Notes under the pieces: generated by a model
The model's input: only the letters and a program-made list of their open reading frames with translations
What the model was told of the DNA's origin: nothing
The model's database searches: none
NCBI GenBank assembly: GCA_021234155.1
Contig: JAJEKV010000091.1
Coordinates: 744,001 to 808,000 of the forward strand
DNA length: 64,000 bases
Reading direction: 5' to 3'
Origin: Isoetes taiwanensis
Lineage: Eukaryota > Streptophyta > Lycopodiopsida > Isoetales > Isoetaceae
Translations under genes and position numbers: made by a program
Shown here: one piece after another, positions 21,372 through 34,776 of the stretch
How positions within the stretch are numbered: the first letter of the stretch is position 1
How the letters are laid out: each line of letters starts with the position of its first letter

Positions 21372-24300
21372 AAAAACCCGGTCACAGCTAGCCTCAACCT
21401 CAGTCAACTAGCAGGAGCATCTACCAAGGTCAATCCCTATGGTAGTATTATCTGCCCAAACTAAGACCAAAGTCCCTGTTGGCATTTGTACACCCAAATT
21501 TATGTATTAAACTCATATGCCTAAACATACTGTATATCCTTTACAACCTCAAGTACATTCAGCCAGCATAATAGACTTTTTCCTTATGCAATACATTTCT
21601 TTGTTGCAATAAATTTCCACCATGCTGGTCTTAGAGATATTATGTATCTTATTGTATTGTCTACATGATCATAGACATAAATTAAAGCTATTTTAAACCA
21701 TATTGTTATCATGACCAGCATAAATATCATTTAAATTTCTCATAAAGCTTCCTGATATCAAATCACAAAAAGAACACTTTTCATTACATTGTAATTCTGT
21801 TATTTTGTCATTTCTTTTCCAGCCATATGCAATAGTTTAGGAAAACATGTATGAAAAAGCCAAAAGTGCATGTTCACAAATAGATATTTTCTGTTTTTAG
21901 AATGCGATACTTCACGTGTCATATTCCTGCCATAACCAGCAAAATGTACATGATCTTGAAGAGCGTTTTTATGTAAAAGTTTTTCAAACCTGTTTAAAGA
22001 CATACTCTAGACATGAAGTATTCTCATGACTTTATCAATCAGAAGATGAACTATTAGAAAATGTAATTCATTGACAACTCCCAAAACTCATAGATAAAAA
22101 TGAAAATGTTCAGCTTATGTATCAGCATCTTTAATTCACATCGATCAATATCTTCATATAAAGGGTAGATATTACTTGTTCACTTTGCTGATTCTTACTC
22201 AAAACATCGATAGTCCATCCTCAAGCCCTTAATCCAGAAAACAGCAAAAAAGCAACAAATAGAAGAGAAACCAAGTACCTGCAGCCAATCAGTACACTGT
22301 TAGCCTGAAAAGGGTAAGAGTGCAAGGGCCAAAAGGTACAGCTGGTTTCTCGGTTCTTCACCGGTCACCATTTGTAACCTTTTTGCTCCTTACCAAAATA
22401 AAAAGCTCAAGAATAGACTAAACTAGCAGTAAAATTATAGAACTTGTATATTTTCAGCATAAAGCAAGCTATATTAAGCAAAATCGCTTGTAAAGAGCCC
22501 ATATCCTGCCAAAGTATTAAAGCATTTGCAAAAGGTGGTATCTACATTCATGATTCCCTTCCATCAGAGGCCAGATTTCAAATCAAATCAATTCGTATTG
22601 TTATCCCTTTCTTAAAATATTAAAATACCCAAAATCAGACCTCATTGTATCTTCTTGTAGAGGGCGTTTTTGCCCATTAGTGTTTCTGCTTTGCATCTCC
22701 TCCATGATCTCAGATGATTCTTGAATGGACAAATAATGTATTTCGTCCTCTATCAAATGGCCATCAGAATCTGAACTAACAGAGACTCCATCTGAGTCAT
22801 ATTCATACCCATACATTTTTCAACGCCCTTAGAAGATTTGGTGGGAAAAGTTACTGACTAGAGTACACATAGTTAAATGCTGCAGTCACTACATGCAAGT
22901 GAAGGATTTTGGCTATATCCTGTATACCAGCATATCCGCTACCCTAAGCTTTAGATTACTGAAGTTAAAACTTGCCTTGTGCTAAAAGCTATTGTCAGTG
23001 CAGCCGCCATGTTCATTCCCGAAAACTAGAAGTCTCTTCAGTATCTTGTGCCAGAACTTTTTGCAGGCTCCATATCCGAATTCAAATCATGCCGAGAAGC
23101 CAGATGTATCCATTGGTTAAGGATTACCATCGGTCCCACCCTTATTTGGTGGCTTCCTAAACACCATCGTAGATGCCGGATTTAGGGTATTACCATCAGC
23201 GGACCACGTTTTTGGTCTGGGAAATGAAAATACTCAATGACCTTGGTAATTCCCGATTTCGTAATGGACATCCCATGATAATATTATAAAAGCACACTAG
23301 CACGTACCTTGGAAGTTGCCAACTCCATGCCACAAGTTTTATCACAAGCATCACAAGCCTTGTGATGATATAAAATATACACGTTATCATAAAAACAAAA
23401 GAACTTTGCTAAACAATGCATGCAAGCCTTTTTTCTTTCTAAAAGCCAACGTGTCTCACATGCATCCTAAGAAACATGCATGCAAATGCTTTCAACTTTA
23501 TAAGGATATTTTCCACTTCAAAGCTCTAATATCTTTCCAACTTAAATTTTATCTAAGTGCATTAAGGCAAGTGCCATGCTCTACTAGACATTTCCATAAT
23601 TATGAGAAGATAAATATGGATATACATATAAAAAAATCCTACCTCCAACCGTAGGAGAGAGAAGACCTCTTTGTTGAAGAAACTGTAATACTAGGGAGGG
23701 CAGACCCCTACCATTACAGCAGAGGTCTACCCTATCCCATTATTTCTTGAACCACAAACTCTGCTGCAGTTTCTAGTCTTATACCCTGGTGAATAAAAGT
23801 GAAGAAAAGTAGCAGGCCGAGTGGCATTTTAGACATAAAGCCAAGTGCGGCATTGTAAGACAAAAAGCCGAAAGTGGCATAATCGTTTTGTATTAAGATG
23901 TTTTATTTCAAATGTAACAGTTATATCCAGATACCACCAACTTGCATATGATGGGGATTTAATGTTGTTGCTCCTCCATCTCATAGACCATTTAGTTCTT
24001 TGCACCAAATATGTGGGCCAACTAATTCATCACCATAGTATAGGTATTTCCTTGGGCACATCAACCTCTAGCATCGACGACCAGATAGGTAGATTTTATC
24101 AGTATTCCATAGCCAAATGCACTAGCATCGATTCATGTAAGTAGACATACAATATTCCATGACCAAGTGCGCTATATCAAGTAAGCCATATGGATAAAAT
24201 TACTGCAATATTAAACAGTTTCAGTATTTGTTGATTATCCAGCAAAAATGCACAAGAAAACCTTTACATTGTTGTCGCAATGCTTGAGTTCAAAGTCATG

Positions 24301-24716
24301 TTGTAGAATATCAAATTGAGCAGCACATGAAGCGTGAATATTTGCTCCTTACTCCAGAGGTATGGAATACTCGTATCTTTCCAGTAAATAATATAACTTT
24401 CTCCTTTCTGGTGTTCTCTCTTTGTATGATATATTCATGTGCTTTGACATCTTTTATACAACCCAGAACAGTCTGGACCGCATAGCTGGGGCTGTCAATT
24501 TTTATGCTGCTGTATCCTAGGTCAGCACGATCTTTTTTCCATGTTGGTAAAGATAGTGGCATCTGCATGTCTCTCTCCTGGAATATAATGCAGTTATACA
24601 CATGTTAAATGTGAATAAACCAAACTTGAATAAACAGTAGTCATAAAACAAATGGGCTAAATATCAAAATTTGGGATACAAAATGTCACTGGTAAGACCA
24701 ATGAACAGAAGTATCT
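21372..24716 (-). repeat. array A, unit 2
   Basis: A full-length 3345-bp copy with the same module order as unit 1. The foldback module is at 23638-23738. The minus-strand frame at 22601-22816 (YGYEYDSDGVSVSSDSDG) is intact here and in units 3 and 5, and is cut short in unit 4. In unit 1 it is disrupted at CAG/CTG differences. Confidence 0.92.
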
Positions 24717-27700
24717 AAAAAAACCCGGTCACAGCTAGCCTCAACCTCAGTCAACTAGCAGGAGCATCTACCAAGGTCAATCCCTATGGTAGTATTATCT
24801 GCCCAAACTAAGACCAAAGTCCCTGTTGGCATTTGTACACCCAAATTTATGTATTAAACTCATATGCCTAAACATACTGTATATCCTTTACAACCTCAAG
24901 TACATTCAGCCAGCATAATAGACTTTTTCCTTATGCAATACATTTCTTTGTTGCAATAAATTTCCACCATGCTGGTCTTAGAGATATTATGTATCTTATT
25001 GTATTGTCTACATGATCATAGACATAAATTAAAGCTATTTTAAACCATATTGTTATCATGACTAGCATAAATATCATTTAAATTTCTCATAAAGCTTCCT
25101 GATATCAAATCACAAAAAGAACACTTTTCATTACATTGTAATTTCATTTATTTTGTCATTTCTTTTCCAACCATATGCAATAGTTTAGGAAAACATGTAT
25201 GAAAAAGCCAAAAGTGCATGTTCACAAATAGATATTTTCTGTTTTTAGAATGCGATACTTCACGTGTCATATTCCTGCCATAACCAGCAAAATGTACATG
25301 ATCTTGAAGAGCGTTTTTATGTAAAAGTTTTTCAAACCTGTTTAAAGACATACTCTAGACATGAAGTATTCTCATGACTTTATCAATCAGAAGATGAACT
25401 ATTAGAAAATGTAATTCATTGACAACTCCCAAAACTCATAGATAAAAATGAAAATGTTCAAATTTTATGTATCAAAGATCTTTAATTCACATCGATCAAT
25501 ATCTTCATATAAAGGGTAGATATTACTTGTTCACTTTCTTTGATTCTTACTCAAAATATCGATAGTCCATCCTCAAGCCCTTAATCCAGAAAACAGCAAA
25601 AAAGCAACAAATAGAAGAGAAACCAAGTACCTGTAGCCAATCAGTACACTGTTAGCCTGAAAAGGGTAAGAGTGCAAGGGCCAAAAGGTACAAACTGGTT
25701 TCTCTCGGTTCTTCACCGGTCACCATTTGTAACCTTTTTGCTCCTTACCAAAATAAAAAGCTCAAGAATAGACTAAACTAGCAGTAAAATTATAGAACTT
25801 GTATATTTTCAGCATAAAGCAAACTATATTAAGCAAAATCGCTTGTAAAGAGCCCATATCCTGCCAAAGTATTAAAGCATTTGCAAAAGGTGGTATCTAC
25901 ATTCATGATTCCCTTCCATCAGAGGCCAGATTTCAAATCAAATCAATTCAGTATTGTTATCCCTTTCTTAAAATATTAAAATACCCAAAATCAGACCTCA
26001 TTGTATCTTCTTGTAGAGGGCGTTTTTGCCCATTAGTGTTTCTGCTTTGCATCTCCTCCATGATCTCAGATGATTCTTGAATGGACAAATAATGTATTTC
26101 GTCCTCTATCAAATGGCCATCAGAATCTGAACTAACAGAGACTCCATCTGAGTCATATTCGTACCCATACATTTTTCAACGCCCTTAGAAGATTTGGTGG
26201 GAAAAGTTACTGACTAGAGTACACATAGTTAAATCTTGCAGATCACTACATGCAAGTGAAGGATTTTGGCTATATCCTCGTATACCAAAGATATCCGCTA
26301 CCCTAAGCTTTAGATTACTTGAAGTTAAAACTTGCCTTGTGCTAAAAGCTATTGTCAGTGCAGCCGCCATGTTCATTCGAAAACTAGAAGTCTCTTCAGT
26401 ATCTTGTGCCAGAACTTTTTGCAGGCTCCATATCCGAATTCAAATCATGCCGAGAAGCCAGATGTATCCATTGGTTAAGGATTACCATCGGTCCCACCCT
26501 TATTTGATGGCTTCCTAAACACCATCGTAGATGCCGGATTTAGGGTATTACCATCAGCGGACCACTTTTTTGGTCTGGGAAATGAAAATACTCAATGACC
26601 TTGGTAATTCCCGATTTCGTAATGGACATCCCATGATAATATTATAAAAGCACACTAGCACGTACCTTGGAAGTTGCCAACTCCATGCCACAAGTTTTAT
26701 CACAAGCTTTGTGACAAGTTTTATCACAAGCCTTGTGATGATATAAAATATACACGTTATCATAAAAACAAAAGAACTTTGCTAAACAATGCATGCAAGC
26801 CTTTTTGCTTTCTAAAAGCCAACGTGTCTCACATGCATCCTAAGAAACATGCATGCAAATGCTTTCAACTTTATAAGGATATTTTCCACTTCAAAACTCT
26901 AATATCTTTCCAACTTAAATTCTTCAAGCAAAATGTTTTATCTAAGTGCATTAAGGCAAGTGCCATGCTCTACTAGACATTTCCATAATTATGAGAAGAT
27001 AAATATGGATATACATATAAAAAAATCCTACCTCCAACCGTAGGAGAGAGAAGACCTCTTTGTTGAAGAAACTGTAATACTAGGGAGGGCAGACCCCTAC
27101 CATTACAGCAGAGGTCTACCCTATCCCATTATTTCTTGAACCACAAACTCTGCTGCAGTTTCTAGTCTTATACCCTGGTGAATAAAAGTGAAGAAAAGTA
27201 GCAGGCCGAGTGGCATTTTAGACATAAAGCCAAGTGGCATTGTAAGACAAAAAGCCGAGTGGCATAATCGTTTGTATTAAGATGTTTTATTTCAACAGAA
27301 CAGTTATATCTAGATACCACCAACTTGCATATGATGGGGATTTAATGTTGTTGCTCCTCCATCTCATAGACCATTTAGTTCTTTGCACCAAATATGTGGG
27401 CCAACTAATTCATCACCATAGTATAGGTCTTTCCTTGGGCACATCAACCTCTAGCATCTGACCTGTATAGGTAGATTTACTGTATTCCATAGCCAAATGC
27501 ACTAGCATCTGATTCATGTAAGTAGACATACAATATTCCACAGCCAAGTGCAGCTATATCCGTAAGCCATATGGATAAAATTACTGCAATATTAAACAGT
27601 TTCTGTATTTGTTGATTATCCAGCAAAAATGCACAAGAAAACCTTTACATTGTTGTCGCAATGCTTGAGTTCAAAGTCATGTTGTAGAATATCAAATTGA

Positions 27701-28100
27701 GCAGCACATGAAGCGTGAATATTTGCTCCTTACTCCAGAGGTATGGAATACTCGTATCTTTCCAGTAAATAATATAACTTTCTCCTTTCTGGTGTTCTCT
27801 CTTTGTATGATATATTCATGTGCTTTGACATCTTTTATACAACCCGAGCATCACGGACCGCATAGCCGGGTCATCGTCATTTTTTATCTTCTTTGTATCC
27901 TAGGTCAGCACGATCTTTTTTCCATGTTGGTAAAGATAGTGGCATCTGCATGTCTCTCTCCTGGAATATAATGCAGTTATACACATGTTAAATGTGAATA
28001 AACCAAACTTGAATAAACAGTAGTCATAAAACAAATGGGCTAAATATCAAAATTTGGGATACAAAATGTCACTGGTAAGACCAATGAACAGAAGTATCTA
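24717..28100 (-). repeat. array A, unit 3 (variant y)
   Basis: A full copy of 3384 bp. It is longer because of two private insertions, 'ctttgtgacaagttttatcac' at about 26706 and 'cttcaagcaaaatg' at about 26921, which are also found in unit 5. The foldback module is at 27027-27127. In the segment at 27843-27900 every CAG/CTG present in the other copies is altered. Confidence 0.92.
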
Positions 28101-30697
28101 AAAAAACCCGGTCACAGCTAGCCTCAACTTCAGTCAACTAGCAGGAGCATCTACCAAGGTCAATCCCTATGGTAGTATTATCTGCCCAAACTAAGACCAA
28201 AGTCCCTGTTGGCATTTGTACACCCAAATTTATGTATTAAACTCATATGCCTAAACATACTGTATATCCTTTACAACCTCAAGTACATTCAGCCAGCATA
28301 ATAGACTTTTTCCTTATGCAATACATTTCTTTGTTGCAATAAATTTCCACCATGCTGGTCTTAGAGATATTATGTATCTTATTGTATTGTCTACATGATC
28401 ATAGACATAAATTAAAGCTATTTTAAACCATATTGTTATCATGACTAGCATAAATATCATTTAAATTTCTCATAAAGCTTCCTGATATCAAATCACAAAA
28501 AGAACACTTTTCATTACATTGTAATTCTGTTATTTTGTCATTTCTTTTCCAGCCATATGCAATAGTTTAGGAAAACATGTATGAAAAAGCCAAAAGTGCA
28601 TGTTCACAAATAGATATTTTCTGTTTTTAGAATGCGATACTTCACGTGTCATATTCCTGCCATAACCAGCAAAATGTACATGATCTTGAAGAGCGTTTTT
28701 ATGTAAAAGTTTTTCAAACCTGTTTAAAGACATACTCTAGACATGAAGTATTCTCATGACTTTATCAATCAGAAGATGAACTATTAGAAAATGTAATTCA
28801 TTGACAACTCCCAAAACTCATAGATAAAAATGAAAATGTTCAGCTTATGTATCAGCATCTTTAATTCACATCGATCAATATCTTCATATAAAGGGTAGAT
28901 ATTACTTGTTCACTTTGCTGATTCTTACTCAAAATATCGATAGTCCATCCTCAAGCCCTTAATCGAGGAAAACAAACAAAAAGCAACAAATAGAAGAGAA
29001 ACCAAGTACTGCAGCCCAATCAAGATTAATCGTTAGCACGAAAAGGGTAAGAGTGCAAGGGCCAAAAGGTACAGCTGGTTTTCGGTTCTTCACCGGTCAC
29101 CATTTGTAACCTTTTGCTCCTTACCAAAATAAAAAGCTCAAGAATAGACTAAACTAGCAGAAAAATTATAGAACTTGTATATTTTCAGCATAAAGCAAGC
29201 TATATTAAGCAAAATCGCTTGTAAAGAGCCCATATCCTGCCAAAGTATTAAAGCATTTGCAAAAGGTGGTATCTACATTCATGATTCCCTTCCATCGAGG
29301 CCGATTTCAAATCAAATCAATTCAGTATTGTTATCCCTTTCTTAAAATATTAAAATACCCAAAATCGAGACCTCATTGTATCTTCTTGTAGAGGGCGTTT
29401 TTGCCCATTAGTGTTTCTGCTTTGCATCTCCTCCATGATCTCAGATGATTCTTGAATGGACAAATAATGTATTTCGTCCTCTATCAAATGGCCATCAGAA
29501 TCTGAACTAACAGAGACTCCATCTGAGTCATATTCATACCCATACATTTTTCAAGCCCTTAGAAGATTTGGTGGGAAAAGTTCTTCGACTAGAGTACACA
29601 TAGTTAAATGTTTAGTCACTACATGCAAGTGAAGGATTTTGGCTATATCCCGTATACCAAAGATATCCGCTACCCTAAGCTTTAGATTACCGAAGTTAAA
29701 ACTTGCCTTGTGCTAAAAGCTATTGTCGGTCACGGCCGCCATGTTCATTCCGAAAACTAGAAGTCTCTTGATTATCTTGTGCCAGAACTTTTTGCAGGCT
29801 CCATATCCGAATTCAAATCATGCCGAGAAGCCAGATGTATCCATTGGTTAAGGATTACCATCGGTCCCACCCTTATTTGGTGGCTTCCTAAACACCATCG
29901 TAGATGCCGGATTTAGGGTATTACCATCGGCCGGACCACGTTTTTTGGTCTGGGAAATGAAAATACTCAATGACCTTGGTAATTCCCGATTTCGTAATGG
30001 ACATCCCATGATAATATTATAAAAGCACACTAGCACGTACCTTGGAAGTTGCCAACTCCATGCCACAAGTTTTATCACAAGCATCACAAGCCTTGTGATG
30101 ATATAAAATATACACGTTATCATAAAAACAAAAGAACTTTGCTAAACAATGCATGCAAGCCTTTTTTCTTTCTAAAAGCCAACGTGTCTCACATGCATCC
30201 TAAGAAACATGCATGCAAATGCTTTCAACTTTATAAGGATATTTTCCACTTCAAAGCTCTAATATCTTTCCAACTTAAATTTTATCTAAGTGCATTAAGG
30301 CAAGTGCCATGCTCTACTAGACATTTCCATAATTATGAGAAGATAAATATGGATATACATATAAAAAAATCCTACCTCCAACCGTAGGAGAGAGAAGACC
30401 TCTTTGTTGAAGAAACTGTAATACTAGGGAGGGCAGACCCCTACCATTACAGCAGAGGTCTACCCTATCCCATTATTTCTTGAACCACAAACTCTGCTGC
30501 AGTTTCTAGTCTTATACCCTGGTGAATAAAAGTGAAGAAAAGTAGCAGGCCGAGTGGCATTTTAGACATAAAGCCAAGTGGCATTGTAAGACAAAAAGCC
30601 GAGTGGCATAATCGTTTGTATTAAGATGTTTTATTTCAACAGAACAGTTATATCCAGATACCACCAACTTGCATATGATGGGGATTTAATGTTGTTG

Positions 30698-32305
30698 TGT
30701 GACGGTCCAGGGGAATATACGTCATAAATACGTATATTCCTGGATCCGTCACTATACAAGTCTATCTTCATAGCCTTGTATACCATAGGTTGTGGCACTA
30801 GGGGGCATGGCTAAGTTATTCTCATAACTTAGCCAACCAGGGGGCACCGCCACACAGGACTCACCCGATTGGTGCCACGTGGCATCCTAGGTGGACCTAA
30901 CTTATATAGGCATAAACCCTAACCCTAGACCTCTTTCCAGCCCTAGCACCCAGAGACTCACCTACTCGTTCGAAACCCCGTTTCGAACATCATTTGCTGT
31001 GGCATAGACTGGTGCAGCAGCCCCAGCAGGGTAGACTCGTTCTTGGAGTAGGAGCGGCATCTCGTGAGTCGGAGACCATGGAGGCACACGGATCTGGAGG
31101 GAGAGCTTCAGGAGCAGGTATGTAGGATAGTAGTTGTGATAGCTCATCTGGAATTAGCATTCCAGATGTGCTAGTATCTTGTATCTAGAGTAGAGCCATC
31201 CTAGAACCCATATTCAACATCTTAAACCCTAATCAAGGAACCCTAACCATTAGTTAGTTGTATGATTAGGTTAAGATGTTCTTCTTATGATTATTCTCAT
31301 GATGTGATGATTATGTGATGATGGTTGATCATGTTTGCTCCTCTTGTATTGGGAAGGGGGGTAGAGACCTAGAGCCATATGTAGTATGCTCCTAGAGTAG
31401 ATCCCTTAGTTCCTATTAGTTGTGGCTTTGTGCATAGGAGCCCACCGAGGGCTATTGAGGCTATGATATGACTCGGCACCATATAACGGGCTAGAGGGAA
31501 AGTGGAGGGAGGATCCTGCCGAGTGGGGCTTCGGGGGATCCCATAGTGGGCTAGGCTTATGGTGGGTCACCGCGTGTGGGCCGAGCATGGGTCCGACACC
31601 TCCTGGGGCAATGGTGTTGCCCTGCCTCTCGAGAGCTGCAAGTGTTGGCTTGGCTCTCGTTTTGGGGGGTTCAGTCGGGTACGAATCGTGTGTCGCCACG
31701 ATTCTCTAGCCGCCCACGGCACCTCTAGATCCTGGGAAGGGGAGATGCAACCCTTCCTGCCTCATCGGACCAGGGAGATGCAACCTGGAGTAGTCCCGAT
31801 GGATGATGCCATGGGATTGCGTATCCGGAAGGCTAGAGTCTTGTCAAAGCCTGATCTAGCCCATTTACAAAGTATGCACAGGAGGGGCGGATGGAGTGGT
31901 CAACCCCAGCCATTGTTCTATGCCAGCCCTCGCCATTGCCATGACTCGGTCTGCTCTATCTTGAGGCCTAGCCGGTCAGTCATCCTCCTTACGAGTCTGA
32001 GCCGGGGTAGGAGCTCTCATGTTTTATGGTTCGTGATTATCATCTTTGCCTTGGTTTATGTGTGATGCACTACCCTTCGAGGTAGTATTTGTATATGTTG
32101 ATGCTAGTTCTGACGTGTTATCGCTTCCGCTGTTATAGGAGCCCATAGGGGAAGGGCGCGCAAGACACCTTCGTGTTCCCTTCCCGCACTAAGAGTCACC
32201 TCAGAGTGCGGGGTAGACGAAGGGCCCATGCGGTTGTTGAGCCGGATGGGGGATTTCCTGCCGAGTGTACGGCCGGGCGCCGTACGTTTAGCAGGGAGCG
32301 TCACA
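30698..32305 (+). repeat. 5' LTR
   Basis: 1608 bp. A foldback at the very start (30699-30752) is followed by perfect hairpins at 30809-30834 and 31145-31168. A G-box core CACGTG is at 30876-30881 and a TATA-like 'cttatatagg' at 30901-30910. Compared with the 3' LTR it has about 110 extra bp near 31.25-31.36 kb and lacks a hairpin next to 30838. Confidence 0.95.
30901..30910 (+). promoter_or_regulatory. LTR TATA-like box (also 41893-41902)
   Basis: 'cttatatagg' lies about 20 bp after a CACGTG G-box and shortly before a pyrimidine-rich 'cctctttcc' stretch. This is the usual layout of an LTR promoter. The transcription start was not determined. Confidence 0.5.
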
Positions 32306-32306
32306 A

Positions 32307-32318
32307 TGGTATCAGAGC
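32307..32318 (+). other. primer-binding site, tRNA-iMet
   Basis: TGGTATCAGAGC is complementary to the 3' end of plant initiator-methionine tRNA. It starts two bases after the end of the 5' LTR. Confidence 0.93.
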
Positions 32319-32880
32319 GATGTTCTTGGTTGACCAAGAACTAGCACTGACCATAACCATGAAGTAGTCTAACAGGCCTATAGGGGTGTGAAATAAACAT
32401 TTCCACCATGGAACCGCGAAAATGGGGAAAAAAAAATTTTCTCCTAGGTAGTGGGTCAGGACTTAGGTTAAGTGTTAGACGAAAGTTGAGTGAGTCAAAC
32501 TCATCTTCTAGTAAATTTGGAGTGAAAATTATGCATCTGCATCAAATTTCACCTAAAATGGGTCGAAGAATCATGCCAATCGGAGACCCAGGTGAAAAAT
32601 GGCGCAAATTCATAAATTGCACTTCGAACCATTAGAAAAATTCGAAAATTTAAGTATAATATCAATTAATATAGATTTAACATATACATTAATAATTAAA
32701 TAATTACTAAATATCTTGTAATTAATAAGGGGGGCTAATAAATAGGGGTAATTATGGTAGGAGAATATTCCCAGGGACCCTCCTTTTTAAATATCTGACA
32801 CCTCATTCTCTCTCTCCAACCCTTCACCTTCACCTCTCTCTTGCTCAGCCTTACGTCACCCATTTCCTGAACCACAAGAT
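32319..32880 (+). promoter_or_regulatory. leader with putative promoter of the H3-like gene
   Basis: No gene lies here. A TATA-like TTTTTAAATATC (32785-32795) and a CT-rich patch (32805-32845) precede the H3-like ATG by about 90 and 40 bp. ACGTCA, the hexamer core of plant histone promoters, occurs at 32853-32858. A promoter independent of the LTR is inferred only. Confidence 0.35.
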
Positions 32881-33968
32881 ATGGCACGCACCAAACAAAC
32901 AGCTAGGAAGTTTGGCGAGCGCCCCCCTCTCTGGTGTAGCAGCTGGTCAAGACGTGAAGAAAGTTCCCGAGCACCTTCTACCGAAGCCCGGAGGCGAGGA
33001 ATCGCCTCAAAAGCCAGCTTACTCAGAGCTTTCACGATGCCGAGAGCAGCCCCAGTAGCAGCCCCTCGTCGGCAGGAACACAAAGAACGGACGAGTCGCG
33101 CCACTTCGGGGCCTCAGACACCGAGGTGGAGGAACAGGTTGAAGAACAGGTGGAGGAGCAGCACCACCACCAGACCGAAGAAGCGGGCCCTTCAGTGCCC
33201 AAAAAGAAGGGGAAGGAAAAAGTCGCGGAGTGGCCAGAGGAGAGGGCCGCCAGAAAGAAGCGGGAGCGGGAAAGGGAGCTGAGGGAGCAAGAAAGGCGTA
33301 CGAAGAGAAGGAACGACGGGCCTCGCCGGACCGTCGTTATTGAAGAGCCCCGGCCGGAGGAGGAGCCACAAGTGGAGGAAGAGGAGGAGGAGGGGCAGCA
33401 GGACCCCGACGCTAGGCCACCCTACCCCAAGTGGCCGGAACCACCTAAGGTGGTGAAGAAGCAAAAGGTAGGGGAGCGGGCATTCGCGCTCCAGCAGGAC
33501 CGCGAGTTTAAGCGGAAGATGGTGGCATACAAGGAGTACCTTCGTCGTTGGACGAGGTACAATGAGTGGTATTGCCGCCAGGAGGTGCAGCGCGTCGTGG
33601 AGGGCGGCAGGCCGAAGAAGAACCAGCCCAAGCCACCCCCACCTAGGCCGGAAAAACCCAAGAGGGTTCACCACGGGCCGAACAGCACATACGCCCGGGT
33701 GTTTAGGGAGATTCGGCACTTCCAGATGTGCACGAATCTCCTGATAAGGAAGGCGCCCTTCGAGCGTCTCCTTAGAGAGGTGTTGCAGCAGTTCCGGACC
33801 GATTATAGGGTTACCCCTCTAATGACCCGGGCCCTGCAAGAGGCTTCCGAAGCAGAGCTGGTCCAGCTCTTCGAGGAAGGGAACCTCTGTGCTATCCATG
33901 CTAAGAGAGTTACCCTTATGCCCAAGGATATTCACTTAGCACGGAGGATTCGCAGAGAGAGGCCTTAG
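32881..33968 (+). CDS. histone H3-like protein with long inserted tail (one net frameshift)
   Basis: The frame opens with [10 protein letters not shown] (32881-32910), the exact H3 amino terminus with K4 and K9; S10 is replaced by Phe. The C-terminal part, from about 33658, is a full H3 core: [21 protein letters not shown], then [19 protein letters not shown], then [20 protein letters not shown], then [20 protein letters not shown]. The stop is at 33966. Loop 1 (QQFRTDYRV) has canonical H3 length, unlike typical CENH3. About 250 residues of acidic, basic and proline-rich sequence separate tail and core. The first frame is open to 33282 and the second from 32958, so a single frameshift in the overlap joins them. 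The region is GC-rich compared with its surroundings. Expected role: deposition into chromatin or mimicry of the H3 tail. This is inferred. Confidence 0.8.
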
Positions 33969-34203
33969 GCCTCAAATTTTGTAAATTTTGTTAGAAAAGA
34001 TAAACTCCCATGTAATTGTGTTTCTTATTAATATAAAAGTTACTTTCCCTCTGTAAATTAGAAAAATGTTGTATGCTTGAAATATAGGAGATAGAACCCA
34101 ATTGTGGTAGAATTCTTCATAGCATGTCTAGAAACACCCTAGAAATCATGACTACAACAAAATTTTGGCAAAAAAAAAAATCATCAAAAATGCTGAAAAT
34201 CGG

Positions 34204-34480
34204 GCCAACCGGGTGAGACCGCGCCTAAGGCCTCTGCGTCCCCGACGCGGGCGCGTTTCGCGCGGATTCACCCGACTGGGCCCAAAATCATGCTTTTAGA
34301 TGTCAGTTTTGCTCAAAATAAGTTGCTAGTTAGGTTAGAATTGGCCCAATTAGCCATATTAGCATCTTTAAATTTCCAAAAATGACCAAAAATTGGCCCA
34401 AAACAGGCCAACCGGGTGAGACCGCGCCAAACGCCTCTGCGTCCGCGACGCGGAGGCCATCCGCGTGGATTCACCCGGGT
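34204..34480 (+). repeat. pair of GC-rich foldback repeats
   Basis: Two about 72-bp copies (34204-34275 and 34406-34480) share 'ccaaccgggtgagaccgcgcc' type sequence and 'gcctctgcgtcc', and end in 'ggattcacccg'. Each can fold through CGGGTGA/TCACCCG. They lie between the H3-like gene and the next frame. Confidence 0.7.
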
Positions 34481-34658
34481 CAGCCCATCTTTGGCCCAAA
34501 TTAGCCAAATTTGATCCAACAAATTGCCATGTAGTGTTTCTTGCTTTGTTTTGCTTAAGTTTGCACTTCATGGTAGTTCATTTGGACACCCAGAGCCATA
34601 GAACCAAGGTCGTCTTAGGTAGGTACCTTTTTGCACGAACCCCGAGGTCACCCATAGT

Positions 34659-34671
34659 CTATAAAAATAGG
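34659..34671 (+). promoter_or_regulatory. TATA-like box before the second accessory gene
   Basis: 'ctataaaaatagg' is a strong plant-type TATA sequence 106 bp upstream of the ATG at 34777. Confidence 0.45.
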
Positions 34672-34776
34672 CCCCATTTGCCATTTTTCCTTCTACAGAA
34701 CTGCTCCCAGCCCTTAGGCGATTTTCTGAACCTCCACTGATCCTTGCAAGCCATTTTCTACACCCTTGCCTGCTCA

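Noticed and set aside
31559-32065. 168-codon frame within the 5' LTR
   Set aside because: Not conserved in frame in the 3' LTR copy, where indels break it; LTRs of this group are non-coding.
33192-33719. 175-codon Leu/Pro-rich frame on the reverse strand
   Set aside because: Shadow of the GC-rich H3-like gene in the opposite strand.
32881-33968. Interpretation of the H3-like gene as CENH3
   Set aside because: The N-terminus is canonical H3 and loop 1 has the canonical length; CENH3 normally lacks [10 protein letters not shown] and has a longer loop 1.
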